A stretch of DNA of 22,951 bases from Thermoplasmata archaeon (lineage in GTDB: Archaea > Thermoplasmatota > Thermoplasmata > Halarchaeoplasmatales > Halarchaeoplasmataceae), in assembly GCA_019594195.1 (NCBI GenBank), contig JAFDTP010000024.1, forward strand, positions 1-22,951, given 5' to 3'. The notes under the pieces were generated by a model. That model did no database searches. It was given only the letters and a program-made list of their open reading frames with translations, and was not told the origin of the DNA. The position numbers were made by a program, and so were the translations under genes. Within the stretch, counting starts at the first letter, position 1. Each line of letters starts with the position of its first letter. Shown one piece after another: positions 16,601-22,882 of this stretch.

Positions 16601-19136
16601 CTTGCACTTCTCCATCGACTCGGCAGTTGACTATGCGGGCCTCGTTCCACCCCACCAGTCCTCCTACATTATCGCCTCCGGTGATCTCCACATCTTCCAA
16701 ACTCACGTTACTTATTTCGCTCCGTCTATGTCCGCCAGTTGCATTGTAACTCACACCGAAAATTCCTACATCATCTTCGAAGCTTCGATTTATATACAGG
16801 TCCTTTATAACATGGCCTCGACCGTCAAATTCACCTCGGAATGACTCGAAACCCTTTTCTCCGATCGGTCTGAATCCTGCTCCATCGTACCAGTCGGAGG
16901 TTTCGGAAGCATCTATATCGTTTGTCAGTATATAATCATCACCCAAGGCGTTTTCTATCCACTGGAGTTCACCTACGTTAGATATCAAGTAAGCTTCTTC
17001 CCCTTCATCCCACGTGGGTTCGGGTAAAGGAGTGGTAAAGGTTGATGTACTTCCGGTGAATGTATCTTCCTCTGTCCTGGCTACTGCCCTATAATAGTAA
17101 TCGGTGAGATAGGTAAGATCTTCCAGCTGGATCTTGAACTCACCAGGTTCATGTATGGTTTTCGTGGATGTTTCAGACCATCCCTCTTCATCTTCTCTCC
17201 GATACTGGAATAGGACCTCAGCCTCGTCAACATACATGTCCGTCACATCCCCTCTTAATAAGACCCGGTCTTCGTCTAAATATTCGGCTGGAAGAGTCGA
17301 CACCTCCACGTCACCGTGAGTTTTGAATGTGATCGGGAACGTACTTTCGGTCACATCGTCACTTTCAGCGACTGCTTTGTACTCGTAAGCGGTGTTATAT
17401 TTTAGATCACTTAGACCTCTTTCCAAAGACCCTGATCCGGTCACTTGTATACGATCGGTTTCAGACCACTCGTCATCACCCAACTCTCTATATCTGAAGA
17501 AAACTTCTATTTCATCGTCAGGCATCTCGATAACTTCAGCTCTCATCGTGGCCCCTGATCTTGTAACATCAGCTGGCTTTCTCACAGCCAATCCGGAAAC
17601 GAAGTCCAAGGCCTTACCGGCATCTATTATACCGTTTCCATATCGTGTATCCTTTCGTTCTTCGCCTACGATCAACCTTTCTTCTGGATGATATGCTGAG
17701 ATCTTTAAAGCCTCGTATATATCCTCCACAGAAAGTTCAGGATTTGCCTCTAACATCAAGGCCACAGTGCCAGAAACATGTGGTGCTGCCATCGAAGTAC
17801 CGCTCATGATCGTCCAATCTTCTCCCGGTATCGCTGACCTGATAGAAGTGCCTGGAGCAGAAAGATCGGGTTTGATATAAGATGTCGGCGTACTCTCTCT
17901 ATCGTCCTGTACAACTTCGCCACCGCTAAGGAACCAGATCTCGTCATTTTCTCTAGCAGCACCGATAGCTAAGCTCTCAAATATTGCACCGGGGCTGATC
18001 ACTGAATTTTCACCATAGTTCCCTACCGATGCTACAGGAGTTATACCGGCTTGGATCAAATTCATTATAGGCTCTTCGAAATCAGAAGAATAACCCCGTA
18101 TGCCCCATGATATACTGGCTATGTCCGGTCTGTGTTCTTCGACCGGTTCAAGCACGTTGCCTTGTCTGTCCGTAGGTTCTAATTTCCATTCGAGGCCAGC
18201 CAACAGTTGTGAAAATCTTGCATCTCCTTCAGGAAACACCAATGCGTGCATGAATTCCGCTCCAGGAGCCACTCCTATATTGGTTCCGCTGTGATCACCT
18301 CCGACGACCGTGCCGGTCACGTGAGTTCCATGTCTGTCGGTGTCGTGTGGGGTCGAATCTCCTAAGATCTGACCGGTATCGTCAAATTCGATCCAACCTC
18401 CTGGAAAGTGTGGATCGTTTTCATCTAGAGTGGTCATCTTTCCCTCGATATCTGGGTGATCGATGTCTACACCAGAGTCCGAGATAGCGACCGTGACGCC
18501 GGAACCGTCGAAACCGTCTTCCCATATCTCTCCACCTTCCCAAGCTTCAGAAACGTTTATCTTCTCCAACCCCCAGGTTGATTCACCTTGACGCTGTAGA
18601 TGCTCTTCATATGGGGCTTTTTCGCCCATGTCGGGCTCAGATCCTCCGATCTCCACTTGAAAATCTTCGTGGACATCCTTAACTCCTGGGAGCGTGGAAA
18701 GCTCATCCAAAAGATCTATATCGATCTCTGCCAGGATCGCGTTAGCTATCCAAAAAGTATTCAATATCTCAGCTTCGTGTTTCTCCAAGAAGGTTCTGAC
18801 TCCGGCTCGCTCCCTTTCAGAATGTTCTTTCAGATCTTTCAAGATGGTTTCGGTATCCCTTTCATCTCGAAATATCTCCTCGTCCGACCCATACTCTTTA
18901 GGTTCTAGTCTTATCACGACTCTGACGGTATCGTTTTCCTGTTCAGAATCCAATTTTTCTTCAATATCATCATCGGAAGAACCCTCATCTATCATCGAGT
19001 CGTTATCAGATCCCTCCAATATAATATCGTCTTCATCCAGTGTTGCATCGGAAAAGGCAGCGGAAGAAACAAGATTGATATTACCTATAAGAAGAAAGAT
19101 GATGATTATCACGGCTAAATTTTTTCTGCCGTTCAT
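13605..19136 (-). CDS. Secreted membrane-anchored subtilisin (S8) with GLUG repeats
   Basis: The 1843-residue protein is a surface protease. Residues 1-27 are a signal peptide ending near VSSAA. About 70-162 is an inhibitor_I9-like propeptide. The S8 domain (about 185-515) has Asp220 (AISDSGVD), His269 (DRHGTHV), oxyanion Asn373 (SVGNYGE) and Ser448 (SGTSMAAPH), so it should be active. Two Fn3-like domains follow (519-606 and 609-703). Then come two similar modules, each with a GLUG-repeat block (about 808-1030 and 1290-1560) followed by an InlB-type B-repeat (about 1113-1183 and 1636-1708). A CARDB-like domain (1709-1806) leads to one membrane segment (1811-1835) and a basic tail, with no PGF-CTERM. 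GLUG and InlB repeats suggest binding to another surface or cell. A TATA box about 23 nt upstream suggests a leaderless start. Confidence 0.92.
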   Translation of the reverse strand: MNGRKNLAVIIIIFLLIGNINLVSSAAFSDATLDEDDIILEGSDNDSMIDEGSSDDDIEEKLDSEQENDTVRVVIRLEPKEYGSDEEIFRDERDTETILKDLKEHSERERAGVRTFLEKHEAEILNTFWIANAILAEIDIDLLDELSTLPGVKDVHEDFQVEIGGSEPDMGEKAPYEEHLQRQGESTWGLEKINVSEAWEGGEIWEDGFDGSGVTVAISDSGVDIDHPDIEGKMTTLDENDPHFPGGWIEFDDTGQILGDSTPHDTDRHGTHVTGTVVGGDHSGTNIGVAPGAEFMHALVFPEGDARFSQLLAGLEWKLEPTDRQGNVLEPVEEHRPDIASISWGIRGYSSDFEEPIMNLIQAGITPVASVGNYGENSVISPGAIFESLAIGAARENDEIWFLSGGEVVQDDRESTPTSYIKPDLSAPGTSIRSAIPGEDWTIMSGTSMAAPHVSGTVALMLEANPELSVEDIYEALKISAYHPEERLIVGEERKDTRYGNGIIDAGKALDFVSGLAVRKPADVTRSGATMRAEVIEMPDDEIEVFFRYRELGDDEWSETDRIQVTGSGSLERGLSDLKYNTAYEYKAVAESDDVTESTFPITFKTHGDVEVSTLPAEYLDEDRVLLRGDVTDMYVDEAEVLFQYRREDEEGWSETSTKTIHEPGEFKIQLEDLTYLTDYYYRAVARTEEDTFTGSTSTFTTPLPEPTWDEGEEAYLISNVGELQWIENALGDDYILTNDIDASETSDWYDGAGFRPIGEKGFESFRGEFDGRGHVIKDLYINRSFEDDVGIFGVSYNATGGHRRSEISNVSLEDVEITGGDNVGGLVGWNEARIVNCRVDGEVQGEENVGGLVGKNGDRSPSPLRGDILESSSSARVSGDENVGGLVGWNSIGKISDSGSTSEVTGIDSVGGLVGQGGEIFRSKSTAVVKGVGNSVGGLVGHGRETVRYSYSDSDVVGEGRYIGGLIGQTPGKVIDSYSLSDVRGGNEVGGLVGRLGREESPISYRESVNRTFASGNVSGEEGVGGLIGEYLGGYHLGGDISNSFYHEDMPRCDYLRYGSLPLDDDNFGSISTFSSAGWDIDMVETEREYPYLSIETGESDVTWLIKESQIRYEFIIGSERYGSTEPPEGSHYYYRHGKIILDAIPEYGYYPAGWTGDFESKEKTVAVTADDDKQITAIFEEVDEDIHDWHQLNNIRYKMDGDFRLEENLDRNTEGYDTHVDTIHGWDPIGDYPRSYFNGTFDGQGNHIRDLYIERDRTYLPVGLFEMVGGSNDEVRIENVSLENVNIKGGNNVGALVGYNLGTITGSSVSGSVKGESFVGGLVGGGRGKVSSSHSTADVTAEGDCVGGLAGFLTDSVRDSSATGDVVGNNSVGGLIGGVTFMHQFSGDESIADSYATGDVVGKGSRVGGLAGIFPSLNRSYATGDVVGRNTVGGLVGMSESVRESYSVGDVEGDSESLGGLSGVMRDFWRRESEVTESFAKGDVRGGDIVGGLLGGIGRNTEIKNTYSMGDVDGSYAAGGLIGAIGSSERPAEVILENSYSTGEVSAVAKAGGLIGWNNGGEVRESFWDIETSGLDESDGGIGKTTEEMRNIDLYEGTGWDITGIEDDEKDTDHVWNIVDGESYPFFSWESEMVFLNISSELGGGTSPKPGEHAFEESTEIEVKAFAEEGWVFSHWQGDLPEDKRENETLKMRLDSDKALTAHFSRKAHFEVEITDPESNSEFTVGDVVTVEYEIENVGDLEGEQEIELSIHDEEGGSVISSRETIVLDGGESYQGEFTWSAEEEGEFKVRLESESDSEEIDISIGPSTLAFWRIVWIASLVSILVISISILFKREKFYRS
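14457..15269 (-). repeat. Second GLUG repeat block in the subtilisin gene
   Basis: About ten degenerate units of roughly 26 codons, each with a core like V-G-G-L-V-G followed by a Ser/Tyr/Asp-rich turn and a 'GDV' strand (for example SYATGDVVG). They probably form a beta-solenoid-like stalk. The units vary in length and sequence, so the array is old and not a recent tandem expansion. Confidence 0.7.
16047..16715 (-). repeat. First GLUG repeat block in the subtilisin gene
   Basis: About eight degenerate GLUG units (cores such as NVGGLVGWN, SVGGLVGQG, YIGGLIGQT), preceded by the beta-helix entry FDGRGHVIKDLYI, which recurs before the second block as FDGQGNHIRDLYI. The recurrence shows that the whole module was duplicated. 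Confidence 0.7.
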
Positions 19137-19151
19137 CGTGCTAGGCCCTAG

Positions 19152-19162
19152 AGGTAAAATAA
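19152..19162 (-). promoter_or_regulatory. TATA-like box of the subtilisin gene
   Basis: The minus strand reads TTTATTTTACC, centred about 21-24 nt before the ATG at 19136. No Shine-Dalgarno site is evident. Confidence 0.4.
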
Positions 19163-19220
19163 ACTATGAACCCTTATTAATTTTTCTACCCCCTTCCTCC
19201 TCATCGATATAGGTGGAGGA

Positions 19221-20207
19221 CTAGGTTCGTTCTTTCTTGAAGACCGTGAAATGTCTCTTTAAAGACCGATGAACCCTGACTTCGTAAGTTTCGACCAATC
19301 TTAGATATCTCTTCCCAGTAGAAATATACTTTTTTTCGGGGAAGATAGCTGAAAGATACCCACCTTCCTTGAGATCTCTTTTAGAAGCCTCGAACAATCT
19401 TTCATAGATTGAGGAAAGTTCTTCTTTGGATGTAGAGGAAGCTCTTCCGTAAGGCGGGTCGGTTATTATGGCGTCAATACCGCTGGGGATCGTATCGGAC
19501 ACATCGCCGGTTTCAAGTGGAGCTTCAACGTTAAAGTCCCTGAGATTCTTTTTACAACCCTCGATCATATCAGGGTCTATATCTCCTCCAGATACAGACA
19601 AACCCATCTTGGAAGCCTCTATCAATACGCCTCCAGTACCACAGAACGGGTCGTGTACTTTAGAGTTCTTATCAGCGCGAGATAAGTTTATCAATGCCCT
19701 TGTATATCTAGGCTTCAGTGATATCGGCGAAGAGAAGGGTCTATTTTTGACTTCCCTCGCTCTAAGTTCCTTCTTGTCGATCTCATATATTTTTCGACCA
19801 ACATGGTGATTTTTTGAGATGACGACATATATCTCGTGTTCTGGAGAGTCTAGATCGATAGGATTTGTTTTGGCGATCACGTCTCCTAGTTCTTTTTTGA
19901 TCCTGAGAGTGTCTATGTCTTCTCGTTTTATCCTCTCGGTCCTGACACCCACGCTTCCAGAAGGGAGATCCGCATCGATCTGAGATGCATCCCATACCGA
20001 TAGGCTGTTGATCCTCTCATACACCCGATGGATCAATCCCAACCTTTGGGTCAATGGTTCTACAGGGCAATCTGTCCTCAAAGACAAGATACCCGGTTCG
20101 GAATCGTGTATATCATACCCGTGAGAAAGCCCTTCGATAGTCGACAGTACCTCGGCTTTAGCGAGAGGATAATCGGGTCCGACTAGCTCAAAAAACAGAT
20201 CGTTCAT
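19221..20207 (-). CDS. tRNA (guanine(10)-N2)-dimethyltransferase, Trm-G10 type
   Basis: The 328-residue protein has a THUMP-containing N-terminal half (about 45-150, with VGVRTERIKRED) that binds tRNA, and a Rossmann methyltransferase C-terminal half. The cofactor loop is DPFCGTGG at 186-193 and the catalytic motif is TDPPYG at 249-254, typical of N2-guanine methylation. The linker segment RPFSSPISLKPRYTRALINL matches archaeal Trm-G10 proteins, which methylate G10 of many tRNAs and help stabilise them. Length is normal. The ATG lies 1 nt after the stop of the upstream redox gene, so the two are one unit and translation is probably coupled. Confidence 0.9.
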   Translation of the reverse strand: MNDLFFELVGPDYPLAKAEVLSTIEGLSHGYDIHDSEPGILSLRTDCPVEPLTQRLGLIHRVYERINSLSVWDASQIDADLPSGSVGVRTERIKREDIDTLRIKKELGDVIAKTNPIDLDSPEHEIYVVISKNHHVGRKIYEIDKKELRAREVKNRPFSSPISLKPRYTRALINLSRADKNSKVHDPFCGTGGVLIEASKMGLSVSGGDIDPDMIEGCKKNLRDFNVEAPLETGDVSDTIPSGIDAIITDPPYGRASSTSKEELSSIYERLFEASKRDLKEGGYLSAIFPEKKYISTGKRYLRLVETYEVRVHRSLKRHFTVFKKERT

Positions 20208-20208
20208 C

Positions 20209-20478
20209 TTACAATGCTTCTTCTATCCTTTCCTTAAGCTCTTTATCGTTAACGCTCTCCACGAAAGCTACTTCACCATCTATTATTATCGTGGGTACGT
20301 GGGTAACATCGTATTCTGCTACCATTTCTGGAACGTCTTTCGGTCTATGGTAATTCACCTCGACCGAAGGCATATCTTTGGTCACTCTCTCGACCGCTTT
20401 TCTAGCGGGTGGACAATCTGGGCATGTATCGGAGTATATGAAATCTATCGAAACTTTTGGTTTCTTTTCTGTAGACAT
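20209..20478 (-). CDS. Small thioredoxin/glutaredoxin-fold protein, CPDC motif
   Basis: The 89-residue protein has a thioredoxin fold with the redox pair Cys19-Pro-Asp-Cys22 and the cis-proline segment THVPTIIIDGE (Pro62). It opens with VSIDFIYSDTCPDCPPARKA, like the small archaeal thioredoxins and glutaredoxin-like proteins. It probably reduces disulfides in the cytoplasm; no signal peptide is present. A GAGGT sits 8-9 nt before the ATG, although a TATA-like box at 20504-20513 would place the transcript start close to the ATG. It leads the unit with the Trm-G10 gene. Its functional link with tRNA methylation is not obvious. Confidence 0.85.
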   Translation of the reverse strand: MSTEKKPKVSIDFIYSDTCPDCPPARKAVERVTKDMPSVEVNYHRPKDVPEMVAEYDVTHVPTIIIDGEVAFVESVNDKELKERIEEAL

Positions 20479-20503
20479 GTTCTCATACCTCTATCAAAAG
20501 GGG

Positions 20504-20513
20504 TTATTTTTAA
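20504..20513 (-). promoter_or_regulatory. TATA-like box of the CPDC redox gene
   Basis: The minus strand reads TTAAAAATAA, about 30 nt before the ATG at 20478. Confidence 0.35.
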
Positions 20514-20590
20514 TCTTTTGTTTTCGTAGTAAAGAACTAAATACGAGAATAAGATTACGCAATTGAAAGTGTTTCACAAGCGTGATATAA

Positions 20591-20932
20591 GTGAGCGAGG
20601 AAGATCATCTGGTCGAAACAGTTACCGATGAAAATTATGAGGAGTTCATAGCCGACCACGATCACGTGGTACTTGATCTTTGGGCCACATGGTGTGGACC
20701 ATGTGTATACATGGATCCGATATTGGAGGAACTTTCGAAACAGTTCAAAGATAGTGTAAAGTTCGGCAAGATAGATGTTGAACACAATAAGGAAGCATGC
20801 TCAGCATTCGACATCCAGTGCATTCCAAGCTTAGTCTTCTTTGAAAACGGTGAGATGAAGGAAAAAGTAGTTGGTAAGATGGAAGAAGACGAGTTCAGAG
20901 AAAAAATGAAAGAGATTTTTGATCTGAACTGA
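20591..20932 (+). CDS. trxA: Thioredoxin, WCGPC type
   Basis: The 113-residue protein is a classical thioredoxin. The active site is WCGPC at 34-38, the buried acid is in VVLDLWA (Asp29), the cis-proline is Pro79 in QCIPSLVFF, and the end is the usual KEKVVGKMEEDEFREK helix. It reduces protein disulfides in the cytoplasm. Two extra cysteines (70 and 77) lie near the active-site face and may matter for regulation. The start is a GTG; no strong TATA box or Shine-Dalgarno site was seen, so the start is less certain than the product. It diverges from the CPDC gene and converges on the winged-helix gene with a 3-nt gap. Confidence 0.92.
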   Translation: MSEEDHLVETVTDENYEEFIADHDHVVLDLWATWCGPCVYMDPILEELSKQFKDSVKFGKIDVEHNKEACSAFDIQCIPSLVFFENGEMKEKVVGKMEEDEFREKMKEIFDLN

Positions 20933-20935
20933 CAT

Positions 20936-21301
20936 TCAAAGACTTTCTAGATCTTCTATAGCATCTATGATTTCCTCATGCCACTTCTCTACTGATCGTT
21001 TTGCCTCTTCTTTTATTTTACCGAGTGGACGTCGAGAATAGAGAAAAAAGTAACCCCCGTTCCTGATATTTTGTTTTTCCTTGTATATCAACCCACAATC
21101 AGAGAGTTTTTCGAGTGATCTATAAGCGGTGCTTTGGTCTTTATCCAATCTCTCGGCGATCTCTGAGGATCTGAGTTCCTCACCGTCGGAAAGGATAGAG
21201 AGGATCTCTCTTTCAAGGTCTGAAATATTGTAAAGGCAGTCGAGAACGTTTTCAGGATGGATCTCATCATCCATGTCGTTTATCGATAACATATCTCTCA
21301 T
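20936..21301 (-). CDS. Small winged-helix transcriptional regulator
   Basis: The 121-residue protein has a single winged-helix domain (about 27-93): LEREILSILSDG, then LRSSEIAERLDKDQSTAYRS as the recognition part, then LEKLSDCGLIYKEKQNIRNG as the wing. A C-terminal amphipathic helix (GKIKEEAKRSVEKWHEEIID) probably mediates dimerisation. This resembles archaeal TrmB/MarR-like one-domain regulators. No ligand domain is present. Met4 (21292) or Met10 could be the real start, because the TATA-like GGATTTATT lies only about 12 nt from 21301. Its target is unknown; tRNA-Phe and the aconitase X genes lie divergent to it. Confidence 0.75.
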   Translation of the reverse strand: MRDMLSINDMDDEIHPENVLDCLYNISDLEREILSILSDGEELRSSEIAERLDKDQSTAYRSLEKLSDCGLIYKEKQNIRNGGYFFLYSRRPLGKIKEEAKRSVEKWHEEIIDAIEDLESL

Positions 21302-21339
21302 CTGTATGGAATAAATCCTACTTAACCGTTTTGAAGCGT

Positions 21340-21351
21340 AAAATTAAAATT
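21340..21351 (+). promoter_or_regulatory. TATA-like box of tRNA-Phe
   Basis: An A/T-only stretch, AAAATTAAAATT, is centred about 30 nt before the first base of the tRNA. It may also drive the aconitase X genes that follow. Confidence 0.4.
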
Positions 21352-21375
21352 CAAGCAGGGTTTATCCCTTCACAA

Positions 21376-21449
21376 GCCGCAGTAACTCAGATTGGGAGAG
21401 TGCCACGCTGAAGACGTGGATGTCGCCGGTTCAAGTCCGGCCTGCGGCA
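21376..21449 (+). tRNA. tRNA-Phe (anticodon GAA)
   Basis: The 74-nt sequence folds into a cloverleaf: acceptor GCCGCAG/CTGCGGC with discriminator A, D stem ACTC/GAGT with the AGATTGGGA loop, anticodon stem CCACG/CGTGG with loop CTGAAGA, and T stem GCCGG/CCGGC with loop TTCAAGT. The anticodon is GAA. There is no intron and no encoded CCA. Five T follow at 21451-21455 and could end some transcripts. The aconitase X start codon lies only 19 nt beyond the tRNA. Confidence 0.95.
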
Positions 21450-21467
21450 CTTTTTGGTTTTGATCTT

Positions 21468-22622
21468 ATGCATCTGACAAAAGAAGAGGAAAATATCCTC
21501 GAAGGTGAAAAGGGTGAAGGTCCGGCCAAGGCGATGGAGCTCTTGGTAGCGATAGGCAAGATATATGATGCGGACAGATTGATACCTATCGAGTCCGCAC
21601 AGATAGCTGGAGTATCTTACAAGACCATGGGTGATGCCGGTCTAGAATTTGTTCAAGATTTTGCTGAGAAAGCACAAGTCAAAGTTAAAGCCATGCTGAA
21701 CCCGGCGGGTATGGACCTAAACCACAAAAATTATGAGTCGGATGAATTCAGGTCTAAACAGATCGAACTGATAAAGGCTTACAGAGAACTGGGGATAGAG
21801 GTAAGCTGCACCTGTACTCCTTATCTTGCTGGTAACCGTCCTTCGATCGGTACCCATCTAGCATGGAGTGAAAGTTCCGCCGTATCCTTTGCAAATTCGG
21901 TCCTCGGAGCTAGAACGAACAGAGAAGGCGGTCCATCAGCATTGATGGCCGCCGTTATCGGTAAGACCCCTAATTATGGCCTTCATATAAAAGAAAATAG
22001 GAGGCCAGATATAGTCTATGATGTCGAAGGGGACATACCTCTTTCATTGCTCGGTTATCTGGTTGGTAGAGAAACCTCTGATGAGATCCCCTATTTTAAA
22101 GATATATCACCGAGAGAAGATGGACTGAAGACTTTAGGCGCCGCGATGGCCGCTACAGGTTCGGTAGCTATGTATCACGTCGAAGGAGTAACTCCTGAAT
22201 ACGATGATTTTGACATCGGTCATCTGGAGAAAGTCGAGATAGGGCCTGAAGATATCGAAGAGATCAAAGAAGAACTAAAGTCCAAAAAGGAGCCGGACGT
22301 CATCGTGATCGGTTGCCCTCATCTATCAAGGCCTGAGATTTTTGAATTGGCGGATAAACTCGAGGGTAGAGAAAGAAAGAACGGACCTGACTTACTCGTT
22401 TATACAAGCAGAAAAGTTATGGAAGAATCAAAGGAGGCCGTCCGAAAGATCGAAAAGTTTGGGAGCGTGGTGAGCGATACCTGTATGGTCGTTTCGCCGT
22501 TAGAAGACAAGTATGAAGTCGCCGCGACTGATTCTGGAAAGGCAGCGGCGTATCTACCTAAATTGGCGAACCAGAAAGTGATATATGCAGATATGGATAC
22601 CCTCTTGGAGATGATAGCTTGA
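21468..22622 (+). CDS. Aconitase X large subunit, probable phosphomevalonate dehydratase
   Basis: The 384-residue protein is the AcnX catalytic subunit (DUF521 family). It has MLNPAGMDL, then SCTCTPYLAGNRPSIGTHLA, then SSAVSFANSVLGARTNREGG, IGCPHLS and SDTCMVVSP. Cys114 or 116, Cys283 and Cys339 are candidate ligands of the iron-sulfur cluster. In archaea this pair was shown to dehydrate mevalonate 5-phosphate to trans-anhydromevalonate phosphate, a step of the archaeal mevalonate route to membrane lipids; bacterial relatives act on hydroxyproline derivatives. The context gives no reason to prefer a hydroxyproline role. The longer open frame back to 21420 would start inside tRNA-Phe, so the ATG at 21468 is chosen. 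It has no Shine-Dalgarno site and probably depends on the tRNA promoter or an internal one. The small-subunit gene overlaps its stop codon. Confidence 0.92.
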   Translation: MHLTKEEENILEGEKGEGPAKAMELLVAIGKIYDADRLIPIESAQIAGVSYKTMGDAGLEFVQDFAEKAQVKVKAMLNPAGMDLNHKNYESDEFRSKQIELIKAYRELGIEVSCTCTPYLAGNRPSIGTHLAWSESSAVSFANSVLGARTNREGGPSALMAAVIGKTPNYGLHIKENRRPDIVYDVEGDIPLSLLGYLVGRETSDEIPYFKDISPREDGLKTLGAAMAATGSVAMYHVEGVTPEYDDFDIGHLEKVEIGPEDIEEIKEELKSKKEPDVIVIGCPHLSRPEIFELADKLEGRERKNGPDLLVYTSRKVMEESKEAVRKIEKFGSVVSDTCMVVSPLEDKYEVAATDSGKAAAYLPKLANQKVIYADMDTLLEMIA

Positions 22623-22882
22623 TATTATCTGGTAGAGCTATATCCACTGGAGAAGTCAGAGGGACCGTGGCAAAAGTCGATGATCGTGTGTCTTTTCTAG
22701 GCGATGTGGACCCAGAAACCGGTTTAGTTTTTGGAGAGAAAAAAATAAAAGATTCTATATTTGTTTTTCCCGAGGGCAAAGGCAGCACTGTAGGCTCATA
22801 TGTCATCTATCAACATCAACATCTAAGATATCAACCTCTCCTTTTGCACCGTCGATGTGCACCATATCGCCGTCTTCGATGA
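22619..22882 (+). CDS. Aconitase X small subunit, N-terminal part, broken
   Basis: The frame starts at TTG 22619, overlapping the large-subunit stop (TTGA). Residues 1-65 match the swivelling AcnX small subunit (DUF126): LSGRAISTGEVRGTVAKVDD, then SFLGDVDPETG, then IFVFPEGKGSTVGSYVIYQ, which includes the conserved GKGSTVGSY loop near residues 53-61. After YVIYQ (about 22813) the family sequence ends. The remaining frame (HQHLRYQPL...) to the stop at 22880-22882 is unrelated, because it is the antisense of the C-terminal half encoded on the minus strand. A complete subunit would need about 65 more residues. This is either a real rearrangement or a sequencing or assembly chimera. Confidence 0.8.
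   Translation: MILSGRAISTGEVRGTVAKVDDRVSFLGDVDPETGLVFGEKKIKDSIFVFPEGKGSTVGSYVIYQHQHLRYQPLLLHRRCAPYRRLR

Noticed and set aside
14457..16715. Regularly spaced similar segments that could be mistaken for a CRISPR array
   Set aside because: The units are degenerate, lack unique spacers of constant length and translate into GLUG repeats in one uninterrupted frame.
13630..18908. Many long plus-strand open frames opposite the subtilisin gene, Ser/Pro/Thr-rich
   Set aside because: They are antisense shadows of the GLUG and Fn3 coding sequence. They have low-complexity composition, no family resemblance and no promoters, while the minus frame has continuous domains.
21420..21467. Upstream in-frame start for the aconitase X large subunit
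   Set aside because: It would lie inside tRNA-Phe, and the extra residues (MSPVQVRPAA...) are translated tRNA sequence, not family sequence.
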